Of a DNA stretch of 64,000 nt, positions 41,684 to 50,759 are shown in pieces. Position 1 is the stretch's first letter. Every line of letters starts with the position of its first letter. The DNA is from Deferribacteraceae bacterium UBA6799. Its GTDB lineage: Bacteria > Chrysiogenota > Deferribacteres > Deferribacterales > Geovibrionaceae. The translations under genes and the position numbers were made by a program. The notes under the pieces were generated by a model. It had not been told where the DNA came from. It saw only the letters and a list, made by a program, of their open reading frames with translations, and searched no databases. The stretch is from NCBI GenBank assembly GCA_002452335.1, contig DKFJ01000010.1:15559-79558 (forward strand), in the 5' to 3' direction.

Positions 41684-43977
41684 AATATATCGGCAAAAAG
41701 ATACATAAATCTGACGGAAACGCTCTGGTGAAAGGTCTGCCCGTATACACGGACGATCTGGGGATCAATAACAACACACTGATAATAAAGATACTCCGCA
41801 ATCCGCACCCGAACGCCGTGATCAAGAGCATCGATGTCTCTGAGGCTCTGGCTATGGACGGCGTGGAATGTGCGCTGACATATAAAGACGTGCCGGACGT
41901 TTATTTTACTCTGGCGGGTCAGTCATATCCCGAACCGTCCGCCTATGACCGCAGGGTTCTGGACAGACATGTGCGCTATGTAGGCGATGAGGTGGCGATA
42001 GTTGCCGCTGTGGATGAGAAGACCGCCTTGAAAGCGCTGAAAAAGATTCATGTGGAATATGATGTGCTGGAGCCTGTGCTCGATCTGGATACGGCTCTGG
42101 ATAATAAGGCGCTGGTGCATCCGGTTCAGCCCCATACTAACTTCGACATAGGGTGCGATGCCTCCAGAAACATAGCCTCCACCACCTACACCGAACAGGG
42201 GAACGTAGACGAGGTTCTGAAGTCATGCGACGCCGTGTCCGGGCTGAGATGCCGGACGCAGGCGCAGGCGCATGCAATGATGGAGACATACAGAGCGTCC
42301 GTAGCAATAGACTATAACGGACGTCTGGTAGTCACCAGCTCCACCCAGATACCCTTTCATGTGCGCAGACATCTGTCCCGCATACTCGGTATACCTAAAA
42401 GTATGATAAAGATAATCAAACCCAGACTGGGCGGCGGTTTTGGCGGAAAACAGACAGCCACGGCAGAGCTTTTTCCGGCTCTGGTGACGCACATCACAAA
42501 AAAACCGTCAAAAATAATATACACACGGCACGAGACCTTCTCCTGCTCCACCAGCCGTCACGCCATGATGCTGGATGTCAGGCTGGGCGCTGACAGAAAC
42601 GGCAGGATAAAAGCAATAGACATACACAGCTTCTCAGATACAGGAGCCTACGGTGAGCATGCTCCCACAGTTTTCTATGTGGTGGGGCATAAGACTCTGC
42701 CACTTTATCACTCGGAAGCGTGCAGATATTACGGTCACGCTCTCTATACGAACAAGATGCCCGCAGGAGCGCTCCGTGGATACGGTGCCACACAGGGCAC
42801 GTTCGCTCAGGAATCGGCGATGAATCAGCTCTCTGACATGCTGGGCATCGACCCCTGCGAGCTAAGGCTGATGAATCTGCTGGATGAAGGGGACGTCCAC
42901 CATGAGCTGGACGGTTCCATTCCCGGAAATCCCGCCGTGCTGAAGAGTTCGGCTCTGAAAAAATGTATAGAAACCGGAAAAAAAATGATCGGTTGGGACG
43001 AAAAATATCCCAGAGTCGTTATAGATGACAGATATGTGAAGGGATACGGCATGGCGGTGACCATGCAGGGTTCCGGCATAGCCAAAATAGACACCGCAAC
43101 GGCCTTTATAAAGCTGAATGACGGCGGATTCTTCACCCTGATACACTCAGCCTCCGATATGGGACAGGGGAGCGATACGGTTCTGCTCCAGATGGCGGCG
43201 GAAGTGCTGGAAGTGGATATCAAGAACATCATCGTTACCAGTGATGATATTGACACTGTGCCTTATGACCCGGGAGCCTATGCCTCCAGCGGGACATATG
43301 TAACAGGAAACGCCGTGATAGCCGCTGCTGAGGATATGAAAAGACAGATAACAGAGACTGCCGCCCGTATGCTCCACACAGACGCCGAGAGCATAGAATA
43401 CGGCGGAGACGTGATAAGGTCGAAGGACGGAAGCAGTATATCACTCAGAGAGATCGGTGAAAAACTATGCGGTTTCACCGGAAAAGATCAGCTGATAGCA
43501 AAAGGCACATACGGGGGCGACACATCCCCTCCGCCTTTCGTTGCCGGATTCGCCGAAGTGACAGTGGATACTGAGACGGGCAGATGCGCCGTGACGGATT
43601 TCTGCGCCGTGGCGGACTGCGGAACCGTCATCAATGAAAACCTTGCCCGTGTGCAGCTCGAGGGCGGTATAGCGCAGGGTATCGGAATGGCGCTGTATGA
43701 GGATGTTATTTATTCATCCACAGGGCGCATGGCCACTGATACTTTCATGACATATAAAATACCCTGCCGTAAGGATTTTAATTGTATCCGCACGGCATTC
43801 GAGAGCAGTTACGAACCCACAGGTCCTTTCGGGGCGAAGTCTCTGGGAGAGGTGGTTATCAACACACCCGCCCCGGCTATAGCCCACGCTGTTTATAACG
43901 CTGTGGGAGTTCGTGTTACGGAGCTTCCCATTACTCCTGAAAAGGTGCTCATGGGAATGTTGAAAAAAGATGGATGA
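41680..43977 (+). CDS. xdhA: Molybdenum hydroxylase catalytic subunit (selenium-dependent xanthine/purine hydroxylase)
   Basis: Mo-cofactor subunit, 765 residues. The N-terminal a/b hammerhead domain precedes the Mo-binding domains. Key motifs: PRLGGGFGGKQ (251-257 loop), GALRGYGATQGTFAQESAMNQLS, and the C-terminal GAKSLGEVVINTP, whose Glu724 corresponds to the catalytic base of xanthine dehydrogenases. It is probably a xanthine or related purine hydroxylase. Selenium dependence is inferred from downstream yqeC, mocA and yqeB genes, not from a selenocysteine: no in-frame TGA interrupts the gene, and in these enzymes selenium is a labile cofactor. The ATG at 41680 overlaps the previous stop. 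Confidence 0.92.
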   Translation: MKYIGKKIHKSDGNALVKGLPVYTDDLGINNNTLIIKILRNPHPNAVIKSIDVSEALAMDGVECALTYKDVPDVYFTLAGQSYPEPSAYDRRVLDRHVRYVGDEVAIVAAVDEKTALKALKKIHVEYDVLEPVLDLDTALDNKALVHPVQPHTNFDIGCDASRNIASTTYTEQGNVDEVLKSCDAVSGLRCRTQAQAHAMMETYRASVAIDYNGRLVVTSSTQIPFHVRRHLSRILGIPKSMIKIIKPRLGGGFGGKQTATAELFPALVTHITKKPSKIIYTRHETFSCSTSRHAMMLDVRLGADRNGRIKAIDIHSFSDTGAYGEHAPTVFYVVGHKTLPLYHSEACRYYGHALYTNKMPAGALRGYGATQGTFAQESAMNQLSDMLGIDPCELRLMNLLDEGDVHHELDGSIPGNPAVLKSSALKKCIETGKKMIGWDEKYPRVVIDDRYVKGYGMAVTMQGSGIAKIDTATAFIKLNDGGFFTLIHSASDMGQGSDTVLLQMAAEVLEVDIKNIIVTSDDIDTVPYDPGAYASSGTYVTGNAVIAAAEDMKRQITETAARMLHTDAESIEYGGDVIRSKDGSSISLREIGEKLCGFTGKDQLIAKGTYGGDTSPPPFVAGFAEVTVDTETGRCAVTDFCAVADCGTVINENLARVQLEGGIAQGIGMALYEDVIYSSTGRMATDTFMTYKIPCRKDFNCIRTAFESSYEPTGPFGAKSLGEVVINTPAPAIAHAVYNAVGVRVTELPITPEKVLMGMLKKDG

Positions 43978-44650
43978 TATCTTTCTTAAAGCATTTGGAA
44001 TAGATAAGGGAGCTGTATTTATAACAGGAGCCGGCGGCAAGACTAACCTGATAAAGAGGCTTGCTCTGGAGGCGAAATCCAGAGGTATGAGCGTGCTGAT
44101 AACCGCCTCCACCAAGATGTATCTGCCGGATTACGCTGATCATGTGGATCTTTCCGGAAAATGTTTTGATGATCAGGAGATATCATGCGGTATTTACGTT
44201 GTGTCCGAGGGGATAGACCATAACAAAATCTTTCTTGATACTCCGGCTAAATACAACCGTCTGAAAGAACGGTTCGACCTGATGCTGATAGAGGCTGACG
44301 GGTCGAAGAAAAAACCGCTGAAAGGCTGGAACCATTATGAGCCTGTGATATATCCCTGCGGCGACTATACCATCGGCATCATCAATTACAGCGTGCTGGG
44401 CATGAGGCTGGATGAGAGTCTGGTTCACAGATACGCGGTCTTTAAGGTGCTGACAGGGCTGGAAGACGGCGATGTGATAGAGAAAAAACACCTGTATTCG
44501 CTGGTTAGTCACAAATTAGGGCTTTTTAAGGCGAGTTCAGGCAAGAAAATCCTCTATTTCAGCCACTCTCCTGTGGATGCCGACATAGAAAAACAGAGCA
44601 TGATGACAGTCTGCGGAGACGTCTTCGCCGAGAGAGTGAGAGTGCTGTGA
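43970..44650 (+). CDS. yqeC: YqeC-like selenium-dependent hydroxylase accessory protein
   Basis: 226 residues. The N-terminal P-loop is FITGAGGKTNLIKRLA, followed by ITASTKMYLPD and LIEADGSKKKPLKGW, the conserved YqeC blocks. The family co-occurs with selenium-dependent molybdenum hydroxylases and is thought to help insert labile selenium; the reaction is not established. The start overlaps the xdhA stop by 8 nt. Confidence 0.88.
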   Translation: MDDIFLKAFGIDKGAVFITGAGGKTNLIKRLALEAKSRGMSVLITASTKMYLPDYADHVDLSGKCFDDQEISCGIYVVSEGIDHNKIFLDTPAKYNRLKERFDLMLIEADGSKKKPLKGWNHYEPVIYPCGDYTIGIINYSVLGMRLDESLVHRYAVFKVLTGLEDGDVIEKKHLYSLVSHKLGLFKASSGKKILYFSHSPVDADIEKQSMMTVCGDVFAERVRVL

Positions 44651-45219
44651 TGGTCTCTGCCGTGGTGCTGGCGGCGGGTCAGTCAAAGAGGCTGGGTACC
44701 GATAAGCTCCTCCTGGAGCTGGACGGCATGCAGGTCATAGATATATTTCTGAAAAAACTGTCTGTATCATCTTTTTCCCGTGTCAATCTGACATATCATA
44801 ACAAAATAATAGCAGAAAAAGCCGGAAAATACGGCATAAATACAATATATGTGGATGCTCCCGAAGCGGGGCAGGGATACAGCATCCGCCTGGGACTTGA
44901 AGGCATAGAAACGGATGTGATGTTTTTCGCTGCCGATATGCCTCTCCTAAAAGCTGAAACTATTGATAAACTGATATATAATCACAAAGAAGATCATATA
45001 ACCATTCCTGTCTGTGACGGAAAGAGACGCAACCCCGTTATTTTTCCGGCAAAATCCATAGAGGCGCTGAAAGCCATAGAGGGCGACATGGGGGGGCGGG
45101 TTGTTATAGATTCCGGTGTGTTCTGCCTGAACAGGGTGGAGTTTCAGGACTGCGGGCAGTTCACGGACATAGACGATATGGATGATCTGAACAGGGTGAA
45201 AGAGCTGTGGAAAAGATAA
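44650..45219 (+). CDS. mocA: MocA-like molybdenum cofactor cytidylyltransferase
   Basis: NTP-transferase that converts molybdopterin to the cytosine dinucleotide form used by xanthine dehydrogenases. 189 residues. The nucleotide-binding signature is VVLAAGQSKRLGTDKLLLEL, then FFAADMPLLKAETIDKLI (metal-binding Asp) and PVCDGKRRNPVIFP. The ATG at 44650 is one base into the previous stop (TGATG); an in-frame GTG precedes it. Confidence 0.88.
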   Translation: MVSAVVLAAGQSKRLGTDKLLLELDGMQVIDIFLKKLSVSSFSRVNLTYHNKIIAEKAGKYGINTIYVDAPEAGQGYSIRLGLEGIETDVMFFAADMPLLKAETIDKLIYNHKEDHITIPVCDGKRRNPVIFPAKSIEALKAIEGDMGGRVVIDSGVFCLNRVEFQDCGQFTDIDDMDDLNRVKELWKR

Positions 45220-46016
45220 TTGTAGCCGTAAGAGGCGGAGGCGATATAGCCACAGGCGTTGTCTACCGTCTGAAAAAATGCGGTTTCGACGTGGTTATAC
45301 TGGAGAGTGAAAAACCTTCTGCCATCCGCCGCACTGTGTCTCTGTGCATGGCGGTGTATGACGGCAGGGCGCAGGTGGAGGATATCACCGCTGTTCTGAC
45401 TGACGCCGGACATTACAGAGATGTTCTGGACAGGGGCGAAATACCTGTTATCATAGATCCGGACTGCGTTTCTCTCGAAAAGATAAAGCCGGATGTTCTG
45501 GTGGACGCCGTGATAGCCAAGAGAAATCTGGGTACACGGATAGACATGGCGCCTTTTACCGTAGCGCTGGGGTGCGGGTTCACCGCCGGAGAGGATGTGC
45601 ACGCCGTGGTGGAGACCATGCGGGGGCATACTCTGGGCAGAGTGATATATTCCGGAGATGCGGCGCCCAACACCGGATCGCCGGGTGAGATAGGCGGTAA
45701 ATCGGCGGAGAGAGCGATATACAGCCCATGCGCCGGAAAGATTAAGGTTATTAAGGATATCGGGACTGTGGTGCTGGAAGGCGAAACCATAGCCGTGGTG
45801 GGCGGGGTGGATATAAAAGCTCCGTTTGAAGGGCTGGTGCGTGGAATGATACATGACGGCTACGAAGTGCCTGAGGGCATGAAGATAGCCGACGTGGATG
45901 TGAGAAAGCAAGAGACCGGAAACGCCCTGATGATCTCCGATAAGGCTCTCGCCGTGGGCGGGGGTGTTGTGGAGGCGGTGATGGCGCATCTGAGGGATAG
46001 AATATGGACAGAATAA
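45207..46016 (+). CDS. yqeB: YqeB/EF2563-family selenium-dependent molybdenum hydroxylase system protein
   Basis: 269 residues. VAVRGGGDIATGVVYRLKKCGFDVVILE is the family N-terminus (Rossmann-like), followed by PVIIDPDCVSLEKIKPDVLVDAVIAKRN and GCGFTAGEDVHAVVETMRGH. The C-terminal half contains a lipoyl/biotinyl-like segment (SPCAGKIKVIKDIGTVVLEGETIAVVGG). It is a genomic marker of selenium-dependent hydroxylases. The start is GTG, overlapping the mocA stop by 13 nt. Confidence 0.9.
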   Translation: MEKIIVAVRGGGDIATGVVYRLKKCGFDVVILESEKPSAIRRTVSLCMAVYDGRAQVEDITAVLTDAGHYRDVLDRGEIPVIIDPDCVSLEKIKPDVLVDAVIAKRNLGTRIDMAPFTVALGCGFTAGEDVHAVVETMRGHTLGRVIYSGDAAPNTGSPGEIGGKSAERAIYSPCAGKIKVIKDIGTVVLEGETIAVVGGVDIKAPFEGLVRGMIHDGYEVPEGMKIADVDVRKQETGNALMISDKALAVGGGVVEAVMAHLRDRIWTE

Positions 46017-46804
46017 TAGCGGAAAAGCTGGCGGAATATGTGCGTACCAATACGCCGTCCGCTCTGGTAACAGTGATAAACAGCGAAGGATCATCCCCGG
46101 CGGCTACAGGATATATGATGACCGTGGCTGAGAACGGAGAGACAGCAGGCACCATAGGCGGAGGCAGGCTGGAGCATCTGGCTGTGACAGAAGCTGTGGA
46201 ATGTATCAGGGCTGGTGTTTCCAGAGAGGCTCAGTATAATCTGAAAACTGACGCTGATATGGCGTGCGGCGGATGCGTGCGTATATTTATCAGAGTCTTC
46301 GCCAAATCCCCCGTGCTTTATATCGTGGGGGCGGGGCACATAGGCAGAGAGCTGTATCGGCTGGGAAAAGAGTTCGGGTTCTCCACCGTGATAGTGGACG
46401 ACAGAGCTGACATGGCGGACAGGGCTCTGTTTCCGGACGCCTCGGATGTTATCTGCGGAGACATGGAACAGGTGCTGAAGAGTATAGAGTTCGACGGGCT
46501 CAGCTATATAGCCATAGCCACCAGAAGCCACCACACGGACGAAAACGCCCTTTTTGCCGTTGCCGGATCACAGGCGAAATATATCGGCATGATAGGCAGC
46601 ACGTCCAAGATCAGAAAGATATTCGGCAACCTCACAGATAGAGGCATAAGCGGAGAATCATTAAAAAGAGTATACGCCCCTATGGGGCTTAATATTGCCG
46701 ACAGCAACCCCAAGGAGATCGCCCTCAGCATCCTAAGCGAGATGATGCTGGTGAAGAACTCCGGTTCGGCGGATCATATGCGGAGCTTGAAAAAGATCTG
46801 GTGA
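46004..46804 (+). CDS. XdhC/CoxI-family Mo-cofactor sulfuration/selenation chaperone
   Basis: 266 residues. The N-terminal XdhC_CoxI domain (LVTVINSEGSSPAATGYMMTVAENGETAGTIGGGRLEH) is followed by a Rossmann XdhC_C domain (VLYIVGAGHIGRELYRLGKEFGFSTVIVDDRADMA; IATRSHHTD; YIGMIGSTSKIRKI). XdhC proteins bind the Mo cofactor and help exchange its ligand; here a role in providing the selenium- or sulfur-modified cofactor is inferred. Last gene of the operon, overlapping yqeB by 13 nt. Confidence 0.9.
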   Translation: MDRIIAEKLAEYVRTNTPSALVTVINSEGSSPAATGYMMTVAENGETAGTIGGGRLEHLAVTEAVECIRAGVSREAQYNLKTDADMACGGCVRIFIRVFAKSPVLYIVGAGHIGRELYRLGKEFGFSTVIVDDRADMADRALFPDASDVICGDMEQVLKSIEFDGLSYIAIATRSHHTDENALFAVAGSQAKYIGMIGSTSKIRKIFGNLTDRGISGESLKRVYAPMGLNIADSNPKEIALSILSEMMLVKNSGSADHMRSLKKIW

Positions 46805-46857
46805 GCTTTATGATCAAAAAGTTTTTTATAGTCTAAAAAAGCATTTATTCCGAATAC

Positions 46858-46885
46858 TTTACGAATTTATAGCAGGTGTTATCCT
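46858..46885 (+). promoter_or_regulatory. Candidate promoter of the Dcu carrier
   Basis: TTTACG (46858-46863), 16-nt spacer, TATCCT (46880-46885), 34 nt before the ATG at 46920, which has a full AGGAGGT ribosome site. Moderately weak match. Confidence 0.4.
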
Positions 46886-46919
46886 AGTTCTATGCAAACG
46901 CATAAACAGGAGGTACACC

Positions 46920-48239
46920 ATGTTATACTTTGAATTCTTTTTTCTGCTTCTGATGCTCTACCTCGGCAGCCGTTTCGGCGGCATAGGCCTTGGCGTGGTA
47001 TCAGGCATAGGACTTCTGATAGAGGTTTTCGTCTTCAGAATGGTTCCCACATCACCCCCCGTCACAGTCATGCTGATCATTCTGGCAGTGGTTACATGCG
47101 CCTCTATACTGGAGGCGGCAGGCGGTCTGAAATATATGCTTCAGATAGCTGAGCGCATACTCAGGTCTAATCCCAAGAGGGTCACTTTCATAGGACCTAT
47201 GGTGACATACATCATGACAGTGATGCTGGGAACAGGACACGCTGTCTATACCATCATGCCCATCATCGGCGACGTGGCGCTGAAGAACAACATTCGTCCG
47301 GAGCGCCCCATGGCGGCGGCTTCCGTGGCGTCACAGCTCGGCATCACAGCCAGCCCCATCTCAGCCGCGGTTGTCTATTATCTGTCTGAGATGTCCGGTT
47401 TCGGCGTTAGTCTCATGTCCATCATAGGCGTGACAATCCCGGCGACATTCGTCGGCGTGATAGCTATGTCCGTATACAGCACCAGAAGAGGCAAAGAGCT
47501 TAAGGATGATCCTGAGTTTCAGAAACGTATGCAGGACCCCATCTGGCGTGAGAGGATAGAGAACACTACAGCCACCACACTGGATGAGAAACTGCCCGAA
47601 TCAGCCAAACACGCTGTATATCTCTTCCTGCTGTCTCTGGTTATCATAGTTATCCTCGGTATGTTTCCCTCGCTGAGAAAACTCGCCGACATGCCGAAAC
47701 CTGTGGACATGGCGACACTCATCCAGATGATGATGCTCGCTTTCGGCGGTCTCATAATGGTTCTGACTAAGACAAAACCTGCAAAGGTTCCGGAAGGCGT
47801 GGTTTTCAAATCAGGTATGGTCGCCTGTATAGCCATCTTCGGTATCGCATGGATGAGCGACACATATTTTCAGCACGCTATGCCCGTTTTCAAAGTAGCC
47901 ATAACAGGAATGGTTCAGAGCAATCCCTGGACATTCGCCCTTGCTATGTTCATCGTGTCTGTCGTTATCAACTCTCAGGCAGCCACATGTAAGATGATGC
48001 TCCCCGTGGGTCTGGGGCTCGGACTGTCTCCCGCTATACTGATAGCCATATTGCCCTCCAGCTATGGATATTTTTTCATACCGAACTATCCGTCAGATAT
48101 CGCAACCTGTACATTTGACACAACAGGAACAACCAAAATAGGTAAATACTATTTCAACCACAGCTTCATGTTTCCCGGTCTTATCGGGGTTATAACAGCT
48201 TGCTGTGTGGGATATGCCCTGGCTCTGTTCATCGTCTGA
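46920..48239 (+). CDS. Anaerobic C4-dicarboxylate carrier, DcuA/DcuB family
   Basis: Inner-membrane fumarate/succinate antiporter used in fumarate respiration. 439 residues and about ten to twelve helices. Family blocks: LYLGSRFGGIGLGVVSGIGLLIEVFVF at the N-terminus, VTYIMTVMLGTGHAVYTIMPIIGDVA and RPMAAASVASQLGITASPISAAVVYYLSEM. DcuA cannot be told from DcuB by sequence inspection. It is followed by DcuSR-like regulators and a fumarate-reductase-type flavoprotein, which supports a fumarate/succinate role. Confidence 0.93.
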   Translation: MLYFEFFFLLLMLYLGSRFGGIGLGVVSGIGLLIEVFVFRMVPTSPPVTVMLIILAVVTCASILEAAGGLKYMLQIAERILRSNPKRVTFIGPMVTYIMTVMLGTGHAVYTIMPIIGDVALKNNIRPERPMAAASVASQLGITASPISAAVVYYLSEMSGFGVSLMSIIGVTIPATFVGVIAMSVYSTRRGKELKDDPEFQKRMQDPIWRERIENTTATTLDEKLPESAKHAVYLFLLSLVIIVILGMFPSLRKLADMPKPVDMATLIQMMMLAFGGLIMVLTKTKPAKVPEGVVFKSGMVACIAIFGIAWMSDTYFQHAMPVFKVAITGMVQSNPWTFALAMFIVSVVINSQAATCKMMLPVGLGLGLSPAILIAILPSSYGYFFIPNYPSDIATCTFDTTGTTKIGKYYFNHSFMFPGLIGVITACCVGYALALFIV

Positions 48240-48340
48240 CGGATATATGATACGGGGCGCTGTCATGGGCAGAGGGAGGATGGCGCACCCGTATTTATAT
48301 TGAAATATCAGTAACAGGGGTTAAGATTAGGAGAAATACA

Positions 48341-49939
48341 ATGAAGCAGGAACAGATGAAATCATTTTTCTCCGATAAAACGATAAAAACTCAGATGCTT
48401 ATAATGGTCTCGCTGGTGGTGCTGGTTCAGCTCATCATCAGCGGGATTATTTTTTCCGGTCTGGTGGCAGATTTTACACGCAGTCATATAGGCGAGAAAG
48501 CGCTGAGCATATCTGAGACCATCGCCGAGTTTCCTGTGGTGAAAGACGCGCTGGTGAACGGAGACGGCAGCGGTCAGATCCAGAATATGGCCGAAGCCAT
48601 ACGCCTGAAGGTGGGCGCTCAGTATGTAGTGATAGCGGATAAAAACGGCATCCGTCTTTCGCATCCGAACACTGACAATATCGGAAAGAAATTTCAGGGA
48701 GGAGACACGGACGGAGCTCTGATAGAGGGCAGGTCGTATGTCTCTTCTGCGGTGGGGACACTGGGACCGTCCGTCAGAGGCATCTCGCCTGTATTTCACA
48801 AGGGTGAGATAGTGGGGTTCGTGGCGGTGGGGTATCTGAGCGAAAACATCAGAGCGGTCATTCTGGAACACCAGAAGAGACCTCTGACATTCGTGTTGAT
48901 GATGCTCATGACAGGGCTGTGTTCGGCTCTGCTGATAGCGGAATATCAGAAACGGATAACTCTGGGGCTTGAGCCTGCGCAGATAGCAGACCTGTATCTG
49001 GAGAGAACAGCCATCATAGACAGCATCAGGGCGGGTGTCATCGCCATCAACGACCGCAAAGAGATACGTATGATAAACAAGACAGCCCTGAGAAATCTGA
49101 ACATCACAGAGGACGTGACAGGAAAAGATGTGGGATACGTCTTTCCTTCCGCTCATGTGGACAGGGTTCTGGCTTCACAGGAGACTCTGGAGGACACGGA
49201 GATCATCATCAGCGGACTTTCTGTCCTGTGCAACATCATGCCTGTGAAATACATGGACAGACTGCACGGAGCGGTTATCACATTCCGCAGGAAGGATGAG
49301 CTGAACATTCTGGCATCGGAGCTGAATAAGGTGCGTGAGTGTTCCGACATGCTCCGGGTGCAGTCGCACGAATATTCCAACAAACTGCATACCATAGCCG
49401 GGCTGATCCAGCTGGAGGCATATCAGGAGGCGCAGGAGCTGATATTGTCCGAGACGCAGATACATCAGGAGATGATGAGCTTCGTTACCGCCAATGTCCC
49501 TGATCCTGTGATATCCGCCGTGATAATGGGCAAACACAGCAGAGCCAGAGAGCTTAAGATAGATTTTTCCATAACAAAAGACAGCCGGATGGCTGATATT
49601 CCGGCGGAAATGGACAGAAAAAAAATGGTAACCATTCTGGGAAATATTCTGGACAATGCCTTCGACGCTGTGCGTGACAGCGATATGAAGAGGGTGGAGC
49701 TGTCCATGAGTGATTCGGGAGACCATCTGGTCTTTCGTGTGGAGGATTCAGGTCACGGGATAGATATGGCTGTGGCGGAGAATATCTTTCAGAAGGGGAT
49801 CAGCACAAAAGGCGAGGGCAGGGGCGTCGGGCTGTATCTGGTGCAGAGAGCGCTCATTGAGCTGAAAGGCTCTGTGGGGTTCTCTAAAAGCAGACTGGGC
49901 GGCGTGATGTTCCGTGTATCCCTGCCGAAAGGACAATGA
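48341..49939 (+). CDS. dcuS: DcuS/CitA-type sensor histidine kinase
   Basis: 532-residue kinase. The two helices (MLIMVSLVVLVQLIISGIIFSGLV and LTFVLMMLMTGLCSALLIAEY) flank a periplasmic PDC/Cache domain with the CitA-like core KVGAQYVVIADKNGIRLSHPN. Then come a cytoplasmic PAS domain (IDSIRAGVIAINDRKEIRMINKTA), the H-box QSHEYSNKLHTIAGLIQLE and HATPase_c with ILGNILDNAFDAV and DSGHGI. The likely ligands are C4-dicarboxylates, as the neighbours transport and reduce fumarate. AGGAG ribosome site. The response regulator follows at once. Confidence 0.92.
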   Translation: MKQEQMKSFFSDKTIKTQMLIMVSLVVLVQLIISGIIFSGLVADFTRSHIGEKALSISETIAEFPVVKDALVNGDGSGQIQNMAEAIRLKVGAQYVVIADKNGIRLSHPNTDNIGKKFQGGDTDGALIEGRSYVSSAVGTLGPSVRGISPVFHKGEIVGFVAVGYLSENIRAVILEHQKRPLTFVLMMLMTGLCSALLIAEYQKRITLGLEPAQIADLYLERTAIIDSIRAGVIAINDRKEIRMINKTALRNLNITEDVTGKDVGYVFPSAHVDRVLASQETLEDTEIIISGLSVLCNIMPVKYMDRLHGAVITFRRKDELNILASELNKVRECSDMLRVQSHEYSNKLHTIAGLIQLEAYQEAQELILSETQIHQEMMSFVTANVPDPVISAVIMGKHSRARELKIDFSITKDSRMADIPAEMDRKKMVTILGNILDNAFDAVRDSDMKRVELSMSDSGDHLVFRVEDSGHGIDMAVAENIFQKGISTKGEGRGVGLYLVQRALIELKGSVGFSKSRLGGVMFRVSLPKGQ

Positions 49940-49940
49940 T

Positions 49941-50633
49941 ATGAAAACGATAAAAACGGTCATCGTTGAGGATGATATAAAAATATCCGAACTCCACAGA
50001 AGGTTCACGGAGAAGGTGAGTGGGTTCGAGGTGGTGGGTATCGCCAACACGCTGAAAGACGGCGAAGAGATGGTGGAGATTCTGGAACCGGAGCTGGTGC
50101 TGCTTGACCTGTTTTTTCCGGAGGGCAGCGGGATGGACCTGTTGTGGAATATGCGCAAAAAAGGTATATCTGTGGACATAATCCTCATCACCGCTTCCAA
50201 GGACGTGAACACCCTTCAGGAGGCGCTCAGGGGCGGCGCTTTTGACTATATAGTGAAGCCGGTGATATTCGACAGGTTCAAATCTTCGCTGGAAAAATTC
50301 TATTCATACAGAACCGAGCTGTCCAGACACTCCGTGGTGGAACAGCAGATGATAGACCAGATAATACACTCACCCAGACACGAAACGGCGGACGAGGCGG
50401 GCGTTCCCAAGGGTATCGACCCGATAACGCTGAGAAAGATATGCGCCGTGTTTGACGACAACTCCGGAAAGGGATTTTCAGCGGAGGAGATGGGGACGAT
50501 GATTAAGGCGAGCCGGAACACCGCCAGACGCTATCTGGAATATCTTCTCTCTTCCGGATACCTGTATGCCGATATAGATTACGGCACTGTGGGGCGTCCT
50601 GAAAGGGTCTTTTACCGCAATGATTTACGTTAG
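49941..50633 (+). CDS. dcuR: DcuR/CitB-type response regulator
   Basis: 230 residues. The receiver domain has VIVEDDIKI, LVLLDLFFPEGSGMDLL (phospho-Asp) and DYIVKPV. A C-terminal HTH region (FSAEEMGTMIKASRNTARRYLEYLLSSGYLYADIDYGTVGRPERVFY) is typical of CitB-family regulators. The ATG at 49941 is one base after the kinase stop and is preferred to a frame start at 49914. Likely targets are the Dcu carrier and the flavoprotein/cytochrome genes on either side. Confidence 0.92.
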   Translation: MKTIKTVIVEDDIKISELHRRFTEKVSGFEVVGIANTLKDGEEMVEILEPELVLLDLFFPEGSGMDLLWNMRKKGISVDIILITASKDVNTLQEALRGGAFDYIVKPVIFDRFKSSLEKFYSYRTELSRHSVVEQQMIDQIIHSPRHETADEAGVPKGIDPITLRKICAVFDDNSGKGFSAEEMGTMIKASRNTARRYLEYLLSSGYLYADIDYGTVGRPERVFYRNDLR

Positions 50634-50690
50634 CGGTTCTCTGTGAGCAAAATGAGCGTAATATAAAGAAAATACAATATTCCTGTTTTA

Positions 50691-50743
50691 TTGACGTGGA
50701 GCTTGTCAGGGTGCATCCTTAGGTATGGTCACTTGGTTGTGAC
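50691..50743 (+). promoter_or_regulatory. Cluster of four TGAC/GTCA half-sites before the flavoprotein gene
   Basis: TGAC at 50692, GTCA at 50705 (N9 between), then GTCAC (50728-50732) and GTGAC (50739-50743) with N6 between. The last pair ends 4 nt before the AAGGAGGA ribosome site. They may be operators for the DcuR-like or a Crp/Fnr-like regulator. A TTGACG box at 50691 has no good -10 partner. Confidence 0.4.
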
Positions 50744-50759
50744 ATTAAGGAGGATCAAG

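Noticed and set aside
41680..43977. Selenocysteine codon in the molybdenum subunit
   Set aside because: The frame is continuous with no in-frame TGA; selenium in this family is a labile cofactor.
45144..46094. Minus-strand open frame opposite mocA/yqeB
   Set aside because: Low-complexity His/Arg-rich translation without homology features; shadow frame.
48241..48340. Possible sigma54 promoter before the dcuS-like gene
   Set aside because: TGGCGCA near 48282 lacks a fitting GC pair at the -12 position.
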